Of a DNA stretch of 64,000 bases, positions 10,069 to 18,595 are shown in pieces. The notes under the pieces are model-generated. The model was not told where the DNA came from and made no database searches. It saw nothing but the letters and a program-made list of their open reading frames with translations. Position 1 is the stretch's first letter. Every line of letters starts with the position of its first letter. The stretch comes from an uncultured Alphaproteobacteria bacterium (lineage in GTDB: Bacteria; Pseudomonadota; Alphaproteobacteria; UBA6615): NCBI GenBank assembly GCA_943787745.1, contig CALSNJ010000001.1, forward strand, positions 372,001 to 436,000, given 5' to 3'. The position numbers and the translations under genes were made by a program.

Positions 10069-11244
10069 CTAGTTGCGCTCGATGCACATGGCGATACCCA
10101 TGCCACCGCCGATGCAAAGTGTCGTCAGACCCTTCTTGGCATCGCGCTTTTCCATTTCGTGCAGCAAGGTCACCAAAACCCGGGCGCCTGAAGCGCCAAT
10201 CGGGTGGCCGATAGCGATCGCACCGCCATTGACGTTGACGATCGCGGGATCCCAGCCCATGTCGCGGTTGACCGCAATGGCCTGTGCTGCGAATGCCTCG
10301 TTGGCTTCAACCAGATCCAGATCATCGACGCTCCAGCCAGCCTTCTCCAAAGCCTTGCGGCTCGCCGGGATTGGACCAGAGCCCATGACGGAAGGTTCGA
10401 CACCTGCGGTGGCCCAGGATGCGATCCGTGCCAGCGGCTTCAAGCCACGGCTCTCGGCCTGATCGGAGGACGTCAGGACAATGGCTGCTGCACCGTCATT
10501 GATGCCCGAAGCATTGCCAGCGGTGACCGTACCTTCCTTGTTGAAGGCAGGGCGCAGCTTGCCCAATGTTTCCATGGTCGTGCCATGCCGGGGATATTCG
10601 TCTGCATCGACAACGACGTCCCCTTTGCGGGAAGAAATTGTGACCGGCGTGATTTCGTCCGCCAGGCGTCCGGCGTTCTGCGCGGCCTCGGCCTTCTGCT
10701 GCGACCCCGCAGCGAACTCGTCCTGTTCATCGCGGGTGATCTGCCACTTTTCGGCGACGTTCTCTGCCGTGTTGCCCATGTGGTAACCCATCATGGCGCA
10801 CCACAGGCCGTCATTGATCATGGTGTCGACCAATTTCACGTCGCCCATTTTGGTGCCGTTGCGCATCTGGGAGGCGTGTGGGGACTGGCTCATGCTTTCC
10901 TGGCCGCCGGCCACAACAACGCTGGCTTCACCGAGTTTGATTGCTTGATAAGCCTGTGCGACCGAACGAAGGCCCGAACCGCAGACCTGATTGACCAGAT
11001 AGGCGGTGCGATCATCCGGGATGCCGGCTGCGAGAAGCGCCTGGCGTGCCGGGTTCATGCCGGTCGCGGCGGTCAGAACCTGACCAAGTACAACTTCATC
11101 CACATCGCTTGCGGGAATTCCTGCACGCTCCAGAGCGTTGGATATGGCGACGGTGCCCAACTCGGCGGCCGTCAGGCTTGCCAGAGCGCCGTTGAAGGCT
11201 CCGACAGGTGTCCGGGTGGCTCCGGCGATCACGACATCAGACAT
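10069..11244 (-). CDS. phaA: Acetyl-CoA C-acetyltransferase (beta-ketothiolase)
   Basis: NQVCGSGLRSVAQAYQAI, GGQESMSQSPH, NVNGGAIAIGHPIGASGARVL, TLCIGGGMGIAMCIE. Confidence 0.95.
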   Translation of the reverse strand: MSDVVIAGATRTPVGAFNGALASLTAAELGTVAISNALERAGIPASDVDEVVLGQVLTAATGMNPARQALLAAGIPDDRTAYLVNQVCGSGLRSVAQAYQAIKLGEASVVVAGGQESMSQSPHASQMRNGTKMGDVKLVDTMINDGLWCAMMGYHMGNTAENVAEKWQITRDEQDEFAAGSQQKAEAAQNAGRLADEITPVTISSRKGDVVVDADEYPRHGTTMETLGKLRPAFNKEGTVTAGNASGINDGAAAIVLTSSDQAESRGLKPLARIASWATAGVEPSVMGSGPIPASRKALEKAGWSVDDLDLVEANEAFAAQAIAVNRDMGWDPAIVNVNGGAIAIGHPIGASGARVLVTLLHEMEKRDAKKGLTTLCIGGGMGIAMCIERN

Positions 11245-11379
11245 GCTTATTCTCCTGTGATTTGCAGGAATCTCGGCGTTTTCGTGCGTTCTTTATACGC
11301 AAAACCCGCGAAATTCCGTCGCTTTCAGACGTTGGTTGGATATAACCCTCAGACTCCACTGAGTCCAGCGGGTGCGGTG

Positions 11380-12480
11380 TCAGTGCTGCGCCAGCCAGTC
11401 GGCCATCGGTTCCCAGATAACGGGTTTTGCACGCGAGGCTGCGACCATTCCAATATGCCCCAGCCGGGGGTTTCGGCACTCTGCATGAGGTAGCGCTTCG
11501 GCCAATGCATTGGCCGAAGCGGGCGGCACAATTCGATCTTGCTGGGGTACGAGCACGAGAGATGGAATGTCGATGTCTTGCGGAACGATGTTCTTGCCAC
11601 CAACAGTCCAGATATTCTGGTGTGGGGTGTTTCGGCCATACCAGCCACCCATGCATTCATGGGCAACGGGTCCCGATAGCGGGACACCATCATTGAGCCA
11701 GTCTTCCAGCGCGACAAAATCAAGCGCACTCTGACTGTCCATGTCCATCTGGGAAAAATGTATGAACTTGCGGGTTACAAGAAATGGATCGAGTGCCGAG
11801 AACATGGCCTGAATAATGTCGACAGGCAGTTCGCCATAGGTTTCGAGGAGTGGCCCGGCAGCCGCTACGGCCCGTGCCAGGGATTCTGCCTGTGCGACAC
11901 GTTCTGCGTGGAAATTCCAGGGTGTGGCAAGCAGAACCAGTCCGGAAATATCAGCGGCGCGTCGTGCGGCCAGGGCCAGCGCGAGCAGACCGCCCATGCA
12001 ATATCCGACAACCGGGATGGGCCCTGCGGACATTAGGCGGGCCTGTGTGAGTGCCGCTTCGAGTGGTCCTGCAATGTAGTCGGTCAGTGTGAAGCGGCGT
12101 TCATCGGGGCCGGGCTTGTCCCAGTCCACGAGCAATGGTCGCAATCCTGTTTCTGCCGCCATCCAGCGCAGCAGAGATCGACGTTCGGATAAGTCCAATA
12201 TGTAAGCGCGGTTTATGAGAGACGGCACAAAAAGAACGGGCTTGCCGTCGGCGGGACCGTAATCAAGCAGCCGTGTACTTCCATCTGACCAGATGACGGG
12301 AGGATCTTCGAGCACGCGGCGATAGGGGTGGTTTCGATACGCGTTCACGCCTGAGGAAAATGCGGCGAGGCGTATCTGAATTTCGTGATCTACCGCTGAA
12401 GCGAATGGATCGCTGTCATCAGGCTTTCGTGGGTTTGTCTTTGGTGGGTTTTTTTCCAGCGCGACTTTGAGAGCGTCCAC
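11380..12480 (-). CDS. phaC: Polyhydroxyalkanoate synthase (class III-like PhaC, alpha/beta hydrolase)
   Basis: GYCMGG nucleophile elbow with Cys; FVPSLINRAYILDL, LLVDWDKPGPDE, LGHIGMV; in-frame GTG at 12480 proposed as start. Confidence 0.85.
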   Translation of the reverse strand: MDALKVALEKNPPKTNPRKPDDSDPFASAVDHEIQIRLAAFSSGVNAYRNHPYRRVLEDPPVIWSDGSTRLLDYGPADGKPVLFVPSLINRAYILDLSERRSLLRWMAAETGLRPLLVDWDKPGPDERRFTLTDYIAGPLEAALTQARLMSAGPIPVVGYCMGGLLALALAARRAADISGLVLLATPWNFHAERVAQAESLARAVAAAGPLLETYGELPVDIIQAMFSALDPFLVTRKFIHFSQMDMDSQSALDFVALEDWLNDGVPLSGPVAHECMGGWYGRNTPHQNIWTVGGKNIVPQDIDIPSLVLVPQQDRIVPPASANALAEALPHAECRNPRLGHIGMVAASRAKPVIWEPMADWLAQH

Positions 12481-12841
12481 GCGTTTTCGGACTTCCGGCT
12501 TCCAGTTGCTCGAGCCGTTTTTCAACAGCGTCAAGCCGGCGCGTGAGCTGATCCATCCGTTTGTCGCGGTCGTCAGATGCAGCGGCAGGGGTCTTGGCCC
12601 TGTCCGTGCCGGGTGTTGTGGGGTCTGTTTCATTGGCTTTCCCCGTCTGCGTTTGTTGCAGGAATTCTGCGAGGTTGGCGGACAGCATAGGATTAACGTC
12701 CTTGCCGAGCTGGGTCATTGCATCAAAGAAACGCGCACTCTGTTCAGCAAGGTCAGGGTCGGCAGCCATCAAGGTCAGCTGGTCTTCCCAAAGGTCGAGA
12801 TACTGGCGCGCAAGCGCCGCAAAGTCCGGTTGTTCAGCCAT
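12419..12841 (-). CDS. Short PhaE-like PHA synthase subunit
   Basis: 140 aa; MAEQPDFAALARQYLDLWEDQLTLMAADPDLAEQ and a C-terminal coiled coil; immediately upstream of and overlapping phaC. Confidence 0.65.
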   Translation of the reverse strand: MAEQPDFAALARQYLDLWEDQLTLMAADPDLAEQSARFFDAMTQLGKDVNPMLSANLAEFLQQTQTGKANETDPTTPGTDRAKTPAAASDDRDKRMDQLTRRLDAVEKRLEQLEAGSPKTRGRSQSRAGKKPTKDKPTKA

Positions 12842-12908
12842 AGTGCCGGACTATACCTGTGCACGAACGGGAATCGCCACTGTGGAGACGAAATTCATCA
12901 CGACACGT

Positions 12909-12918
12909 TGCGTTGCAG
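12909..12918. promoter_or_regulatory. Possible PhaR operator (TGCGTTGCAG) between phaE and phaR
   Basis: TGC-N3-GCA type motif as described for PhaR in related bacteria, in the divergent intergenic region. Confidence 0.35.
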
Positions 12919-12977
12919 CATAATCTGTTTGTTCTGCTATAGTGCCGTAACTTGAGCAACATTCGGGGCCGTTCACC

Positions 12978-13562
12978 ATGGCCAATAAAGAAGACAAAGA
13001 TCCCATTACCATCAAGAAGTACGCCAATCGGCGACTTTACAACACATCTACGAGCAAATACGTGACGCTCGATGATTTGGCGGTGATGGTCAAAGCGGGT
13101 GACGACTTTGTCGTCGTTGATGCGAAATCGGGCGACGATATCACCCGCCCGGTCCTGACTCAGATCATCTTCGAAGAGGAAGCGAAGGGTGAAAACCTTT
13201 TGCCCGTCAGTTTCCTGCGCCAGTTGATTCATTTCTATGGGGACAGCCTCCAGTCGATGGTGCCGAATTATCTCGAGGCTTCGATGGACGCGTTCTCGAA
13301 CAACCAGGATCGCATGCGCGAATATGTCGACAGCACAGTCGGGCGTAGCATGTTTCCATTCAATCAATGGGAAGAGATGGGGCGGCAGAACATGGCCATG
13401 TTCGAACGCGCGTTCCAGATATTCACGCCGCAGGCCGGTGGTGGGGCTGATGGACGACCTGAAGGGAATCCGGGGTCTTCATCAGAGGGTGAAGACAAGC
13501 TGGACGACCTGAAAACCCAGATCGAGAATCTGCGCCGTCAACTCGACGATCTGTCCCGCTAG
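12978..13562 (+). CDS. phaR: Polyhydroxyalkanoate synthesis repressor PhaR
   Basis: ITIKKYANRRLYNTSTSKYVTLDDLAVMVKAGDDFVVVDAKSGDDITRPVLTQIIFEEE is the PHB/PHA accumulation regulator N-domain. Confidence 0.96.
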   Translation: MANKEDKDPITIKKYANRRLYNTSTSKYVTLDDLAVMVKAGDDFVVVDAKSGDDITRPVLTQIIFEEEAKGENLLPVSFLRQLIHFYGDSLQSMVPNYLEASMDAFSNNQDRMREYVDSTVGRSMFPFNQWEEMGRQNMAMFERAFQIFTPQAGGGADGRPEGNPGSSSEGEDKLDDLKTQIENLRRQLDDLSR

Positions 13563-15265
13563 TTAAGCCAGTCCGGGTCGATTTCGGGCTTGCCGCAGTG
13601 CCAGCCCTGCAGCAGGTCGACGCCTTCGGTCTTGAGCAGGTCAGCTTCTTCGGCGTTTTCAACCCATTCGGCCACACATTGAATGTCGATTCCCTTCGCC
13701 AGGCTGATAAGGGTGCGGACGAAAAGCAAATTCTCAGGGTTATCGACGATACCGCGGACAAACGATCCGTCGATCTTGACGATGGCAACGTTGAGAGCCC
13801 GCAGATGCCTGAACGACGTGAAGCCCGCCCCGAAGTCGTCGAGTGCCACCCGGCAACCAAATTGCGTAAGCGAGGAAACGAACCGGGAGGCTTCGTCGAC
13901 ATCGTCGAGCGCGACGGTTTCGGTGATTTCAAGAATCAATCTTTCAGCGATGTCTTTTCGGTCCTGAAGACGCTCTTCCAGCATACGCAGCCAGACGGGA
14001 TCGACCGCGGTCATGCCTGACAGGTTGATCGACAGATTCATGCTCGGGTTACGCTCCAAGACATCGAGGCCCATTTCCAGAACTTTTCGATCTATCAGGC
14101 GCATCAGGCCCATCTGTTCGATCACGGGCACGAACCCGCCGGCTGCAATGGCATTGCCCTCCGGATCGATCATGCGGGCAAGGCCCTCATAGAAAATTGT
14201 CTGACCTGTCTCTGCAGAAACGATGGGCTGGAATGCAAGCTTGAACCGATTTTCCTTCAACGCCTGTTTGACCTGCTCAGCAATCACCAGCTCGGGGCGC
14301 TCTGTGCGGGCGTGCTCGGGAACATCGACATAGTCGAGGTAACAATCACATCCCAGACGTCGGGCGGCCCGAAGTGCGCCGTCGGCGTGAGAGACCACTT
14401 CGCGCGCTGTTGTGGCATCAGTTGGGAAGACAGATATCCCGATTGAAGCTGTGACCGTCATGGTGCCGGCAGGGGTCGATATGGGCGTCTCGCGAAGCGC
14501 GGCAAGAAAACGATCTGCAACGGCGAACAGTTTTTCACGATTGCAATTGCTGACAACGACAGAGAAGCGGTCGAAGCCGACACGGCCAACAATATCGCCG
14601 GTGCGCATGCAGTTCTCGATGCGTCGTGCTGCAGCGAGTACGATGGCGTCTGCGGTTTCCTCACCGTAGACGTCTGAAACGGCATTCAGCTTGTCGAGCC
14701 CAACGAGCAGCAATCCGCCTTGCTTCCCGGACAGCAGGCTTTGGGCGATCACATGTTCAAGGGATTCGCGGAGTCGGAGACGATTGTACTGTCCGGTTAG
14801 CGCGTCGTGATTGGACAGGAAATTGACTTCCTCTTCGGACTTCTTGCGCGCGTCAATATTTCGGACCACACCTGTCAGTCGCGAGGGTTTGCCATCCGGT
14901 AATTTTGTGGCGACGGCCCGCTCCTGGATCCAAATAAACTGTCCGGAATCATCGCGAATACGATACTCGTGATCAAATATCTCGCCGCGTGTGAGGTGGC
15001 GTGAAAGGCAGATCATGCGATGGGGAAGGTCTTCGGGATGAATGCGGTTTAGAAAATTATCGCCCGATCCAAGGGAATCGATGTTTCTGATCTCGAGTGA
15101 GCCCGCAATATCACCGGTCCACGAAATGGTGTCAGAGTCCAGGCCCCATTCATAAAACAGGTCTCCTGATGCGATGAGCAGGCTCACAAGCTCGGGCAGC
15201 GATCCGCTGTCCTGTGTGATGCCGGTCTCAATCCCCGGGACCGCGATATGGGCCAAATCTGACAC
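13559..15265 (-). CDS. PAS-GGDEF-EAL c-di-GMP signalling protein
   Basis: PAS/PAC region EYRIRDDSGQFIWIQERAVAT; GGDEF-like domain with degenerate motif; EAL domain YEGLAR, DDFGAGFTSF, IKIDGSFVR. Confidence 0.93.
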   Translation of the reverse strand: MSDLAHIAVPGIETGITQDSGSLPELVSLLIASGDLFYEWGLDSDTISWTGDIAGSLEIRNIDSLGSGDNFLNRIHPEDLPHRMICLSRHLTRGEIFDHEYRIRDDSGQFIWIQERAVATKLPDGKPSRLTGVVRNIDARKKSEEEVNFLSNHDALTGQYNRLRLRESLEHVIAQSLLSGKQGGLLLVGLDKLNAVSDVYGEETADAIVLAAARRIENCMRTGDIVGRVGFDRFSVVVSNCNREKLFAVADRFLAALRETPISTPAGTMTVTASIGISVFPTDATTAREVVSHADGALRAARRLGCDCYLDYVDVPEHARTERPELVIAEQVKQALKENRFKLAFQPIVSAETGQTIFYEGLARMIDPEGNAIAAGGFVPVIEQMGLMRLIDRKVLEMGLDVLERNPSMNLSINLSGMTAVDPVWLRMLEERLQDRKDIAERLILEITETVALDDVDEASRFVSSLTQFGCRVALDDFGAGFTSFRHLRALNVAIVKIDGSFVRGIVDNPENLLFVRTLISLAKGIDIQCVAEWVENAEEADLLKTEGVDLLQGWHCGKPEIDPDWLN

Positions 15266-15321
15266 GTGTCGTACCCCCTACCTGAGGTCTGAATTCTTCA
15301 GCCGCACATCCTGCGCGGACA

Positions 15322-15420
15322 CTTCCCGGTATTTATAAACGGGAAGTTGTTAACAAAGGGTAATAATTGCCGACTATTGTTACCCATCGGCAATAATTGC
15401 CGACCATATTTACCCGGTAA
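15322..15420. promoter_or_regulatory. Palindrome- and repeat-rich intergenic region upstream of the EAL gene
   Basis: CTTCCCG/CGGGAAG arms (15322-15346), TTGTTAACAA (15347-15356), TCGGCAA-TAA-TTGCCGA (15387-15403), TTACC-C-GGTAA (15410-15420), plus a 30-nt direct repeat. Confidence 0.6.
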
Positions 15421-15528
15421 CAGTCATTTTAGTTAATGAAAGATAAAATTGTTAGTAATCTGGATTTCAAGTTTAAGAAAACTTATATAAATTTGTAGCA
15501 ACTTGATAATCGCAACTCTGGACGCGAA

Positions 15529-15963
15529 GTGACACTCAACCTACCAGACCGTATCGGAATGAATGTAAGCGCCGCCGCAAAAGCTGCGCGCCTGCAGGCT
15601 GCTGCCGATGCCGCGATTCGTCATTCCGCGCTTTCGTCGAGCGTGGGGACACCTGGTCGTGGGGATTATCAGGCTACCGTTCGCGCAGACGACGCTTCAT
15701 CGTCGGTTCGTGCGCCGGGGGAGGCGGGGACCACTCGCGAAAACCGGGTTCGGACCGCTGGGTATAGTGTACGCCAGGGGCCGGACCCGTTTTTTGTAAC
15801 CCAGATGCTGGCCCAGTCCGACCGAACGGCTGCCCATGGTGCGATCAACCATGCCGGTGCCGTGGCCTCCTATCCCTCGCTCGTGTCGGATATCGACATA
15901 TTCCTGCCCGGCGAGGATGTTGTCTTTGTTGAGACAGCACTTCGAGTCGATATCCACGCCTGA
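15529..15963 (+). CDS. Hypothetical protein (144 aa)
   Basis: GTG start; conserved-looking GPDPFFVTQMLAQ segment; no family recognised. Confidence 0.55.
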   Translation: MTLNLPDRIGMNVSAAAKAARLQAAADAAIRHSALSSSVGTPGRGDYQATVRADDASSSVRAPGEAGTTRENRVRTAGYSVRQGPDPFFVTQMLAQSDRTAAHGAINHAGAVASYPSLVSDIDIFLPGEDVVFVETALRVDIHA

Positions 15964-16084
15964 TACCGCCCTGAATTCGTGTTTTCACACCGCACTGCCG
16001 TTGCGGTGGTGGGGTCGTTTCGCCTATTGATGGGATATGTTTCGGATACAGCCGGGCAAGATGGTCCGGCGGGAATGAGAGGCC

Positions 16085-17605
16085 ATGGCAGAAACGATTC
16101 TGAATCTTATCGATAGCGGCGCAGATGATGCGGTGGCCCTTGCGGCGCCCGATCGTGATCCGATGACCTATGCCGGTTTGCGTACTCTGGCCGGCAAAAC
16201 TGTGTCGGACATGAATGCTTTAGGCATTGGCCGGAATGACCGGGTCGCGATTGTTTTGCCGAATGGCCCGGAGATGGCCGCTGCCTTTATTGCTGTTGGT
16301 GCAGGTGCCACGACAGCGCCGCTCAATCCGGGTTATCGGGGTGAGGAGTTCCGCTTCTATCTGGAGGACCTTGGCGCCAAGGCGCTGTTTGTCGAAGCGG
16401 AGAGCCAATCACCGGCGATTGAGGTCGCACGCGACCTTGGTGTGTCTGTCTATGAGCTGAGCGTTCCGGATGGCGCATCTGCGGGCAGCTTTGAGATTTC
16501 TGCAGGTGAACCTGCGAGTGACCCGGGGTCGATCCAGACAGGTCCTGCAGGACCGGATGATGTTGCCTTGGTGCTGCATACGTCAGGGACGACCTCGCGG
16601 CCCAAGATCGTACCTTTGAGCCAGACCAACATATGTGCTTCGGCACGGCATATCGGTGAAACCTTGTCGCTTGATGGAGCTGACCGTTGCGTCAATATCA
16701 TGCCGTTGTTCCATATCCACGGGTTGATCGCAGCGGTGCTATCGAGCATGGCGGCCGGGGCGAGCACATATTGCACCCCCGGATTCGATGCACTTCGGGT
16801 GTTCCGCTGGTTCGAGGACGCAACACCGAGTTGGTACACGGCTGTGCCCACAATGCATCAGGCGATCCTCTCGCGTGCGACGCGCAATGAAGACATCGTC
16901 AAGGCGATGGATTTGCGTTTCATTCGTTCATCCTCCTCATCTCTGCCGCCACAGGTTATGGCCGCACTGGAGGAGACTTTCGATTGTCCGGTGATTGAGT
17001 CCTACGGCATGACGGAAGCGGCCCATCAGATGACCTCCAACCTGCTGCCGCCAGGTGCGCGAAAGGCAGGTTCGGTCGGAATGGCGGCTGGTCCCGAAGT
17101 TGAGATCATGGATCTCGACGGAAGTATTCTTGAGCGCGGGGCCGTCGGTGAAATTGTCATTCGGGGGCCCAATGTAACCCATGGTTACGAAGCCAATGAC
17201 AAGGCCAACGCCGAAGGTTTCACCAATGGATGGTTTCGCACCGGTGATCAGGGGATGTTTGATGCTGACGGTTATCTGAGCATCACCGGTCGTTTGAAAG
17301 AAATCATCAATCGGGGTGGTGAGAAAATCAGCCCTCGGGAAGTCGATGAAATTCTGCTCGATCACCCTGCAGTTGGACAGGCCGTGACCTTCGCGCTGCC
17401 CCATGAAAAACTTGGCGAAGAAGTTGCTGCAGCCATTGTTCTCAAGGAAGGGGCCGAAGCGACCGAGAATGAGATTCGCAAGTTTGCTGCCTTGCACCTC
17501 GCCGATTTCAAGGTGCCGCGCAAGGTCGTATTTCTTGAGGAAATTCCGAAAGGTGCAACCGGCAAGCTGCAGCGCATCGGGTTGCACGAGAAGCTGGGGC
17601 TTTAG
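16085..17605 (+). CDS. AMP-binding acyl-CoA synthetase (oxalate/fatty acid-CoA ligase-like)
   Basis: LHTSGTTSRPKIVPLS, YGMTEAAHQM, GWFRTGDQG, GRLKEIINRGGEKISPREVDE. Confidence 0.93.
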   Translation: MAETILNLIDSGADDAVALAAPDRDPMTYAGLRTLAGKTVSDMNALGIGRNDRVAIVLPNGPEMAAAFIAVGAGATTAPLNPGYRGEEFRFYLEDLGAKALFVEAESQSPAIEVARDLGVSVYELSVPDGASAGSFEISAGEPASDPGSIQTGPAGPDDVALVLHTSGTTSRPKIVPLSQTNICASARHIGETLSLDGADRCVNIMPLFHIHGLIAAVLSSMAAGASTYCTPGFDALRVFRWFEDATPSWYTAVPTMHQAILSRATRNEDIVKAMDLRFIRSSSSSLPPQVMAALEETFDCPVIESYGMTEAAHQMTSNLLPPGARKAGSVGMAAGPEVEIMDLDGSILERGAVGEIVIRGPNVTHGYEANDKANAEGFTNGWFRTGDQGMFDADGYLSITGRLKEIINRGGEKISPREVDEILLDHPAVGQAVTFALPHEKLGEEVAAAIVLKEGAEATENEIRKFAALHLADFKVPRKVVFLEEIPKGATGKLQRIGLHEKLGL

Positions 17606-17608
17606 TCC

Positions 17609-18595
17609 ATGAAGGTTTGTATTTTTGGGGCTGGCGCGATCGGGGGCTATATCGCCGCTGAGCTTGCGCATGCCGGTGATGCTGAAGTGACGTGTATCGC
17701 CCGGGGGCCACATCTGGCTGCCATGAAGGAAAATGGCCTGAAGCTCGTCTACAAGGACGGCACCGAGCGAAATGTGCGCGTAAATGCCACCGATGACCCC
17801 GCCGAGGCGGGGCCGCAGGACTTTGTCTTTGTCACGCTGAAGGCCCATTCTTCTGCGGCGGTCGCGGACAAGATGGCGCCGCTTTTCGGTCCGGAAACCG
17901 CACTGGTGACAGGTCAGAACGGTGTGCCCTGGTGGTATTTCTATAAACTTGAAGGAAAATACGAAGGCACGCAGGTCCAGTCGGTTGATCCCGGGCATCG
18001 GCAATGGGATCTGATCGGACCTGAACGTGCCATTGGGTGCGTGGTGTACCCCGCGGCCGAAATCGCCGAGCCGGGCGTTATTCATCATGCCTATGGCAAC
18101 AGATTCTCGATTGGTGAGCCATCGGGTGAAAAGACCGACCGGGTTCAGGCGCTGTCGAAACTCATGGGGGATGCCGGACTGCGTGCCCCGGTGCGCCCGC
18201 GCATTCGTGATGATATGTGGGTGAAGATCTGGGGCAATGTCTCCTTGAACCCGATTTCAGCACTCACAGGCGGAACGCTAGCTGAAATGATCGATGATTC
18301 CGAGGTTTGCGGCGTTATTCGTGCTTCCATGATCGAAGCGCAACAGGTCGGTGAAGCCCTCGGCGTCAAGTTCGCTATCGATGTCGAAAAGCGCATTGCT
18401 GGGGCACGTGAAGTGGGGGACCACAAGACATCCATGTTGCAGGATTTGGAACTTGGGCGCCCGATGGAGATCGATGCGCTTGTGGCGTCCGTGCAAGAGC
18501 TGGGTCGCATTGTTGGCGTGGCGACGCCGACAATCGATATCGTGCTCGGCCTCGTCAAACAGCGCGCACGGCTGGCAGGTTGCTACGACGGCTGA
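17609..18595 (+). CDS. 2-dehydropantoate 2-reductase family protein
   Basis: MKVCIFGAGAIGGYIAAELA, VTLKAHSS, DMWVKIWGNVSLNPISALTGGT. Confidence 0.88.
   Translation: MKVCIFGAGAIGGYIAAELAHAGDAEVTCIARGPHLAAMKENGLKLVYKDGTERNVRVNATDDPAEAGPQDFVFVTLKAHSSAAVADKMAPLFGPETALVTGQNGVPWWYFYKLEGKYEGTQVQSVDPGHRQWDLIGPERAIGCVVYPAAEIAEPGVIHHAYGNRFSIGEPSGEKTDRVQALSKLMGDAGLRAPVRPRIRDDMWVKIWGNVSLNPISALTGGTLAEMIDDSEVCGVIRASMIEAQQVGEALGVKFAIDVEKRIAGAREVGDHKTSMLQDLELGRPMEIDALVASVQELGRIVGVATPTIDIVLGLVKQRARLAGCYDG

Noticed and set aside
10204-11493. 429 aa plus-strand ORF
   Set aside because: Antisense to phaA, which has clear thiolase motifs.
12449-12455. A7 run as a dnaX-type -1 programmed frameshift site joining phaE to phaC
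   Set aside because: PhaC lies in the +1 frame relative to PhaE, not -1, so a -1 slip would not produce the fusion.
15361-15420. 30-nt repeated units as a possible CRISPR array
   Set aside because: Only two imperfect adjacent copies with no spacers and no cas genes; better read as operator repeats.
16937-18088. 383 aa minus-strand ORF
   Set aside because: Antisense to the acyl-CoA synthetase and reductase genes; no recognisable domain.
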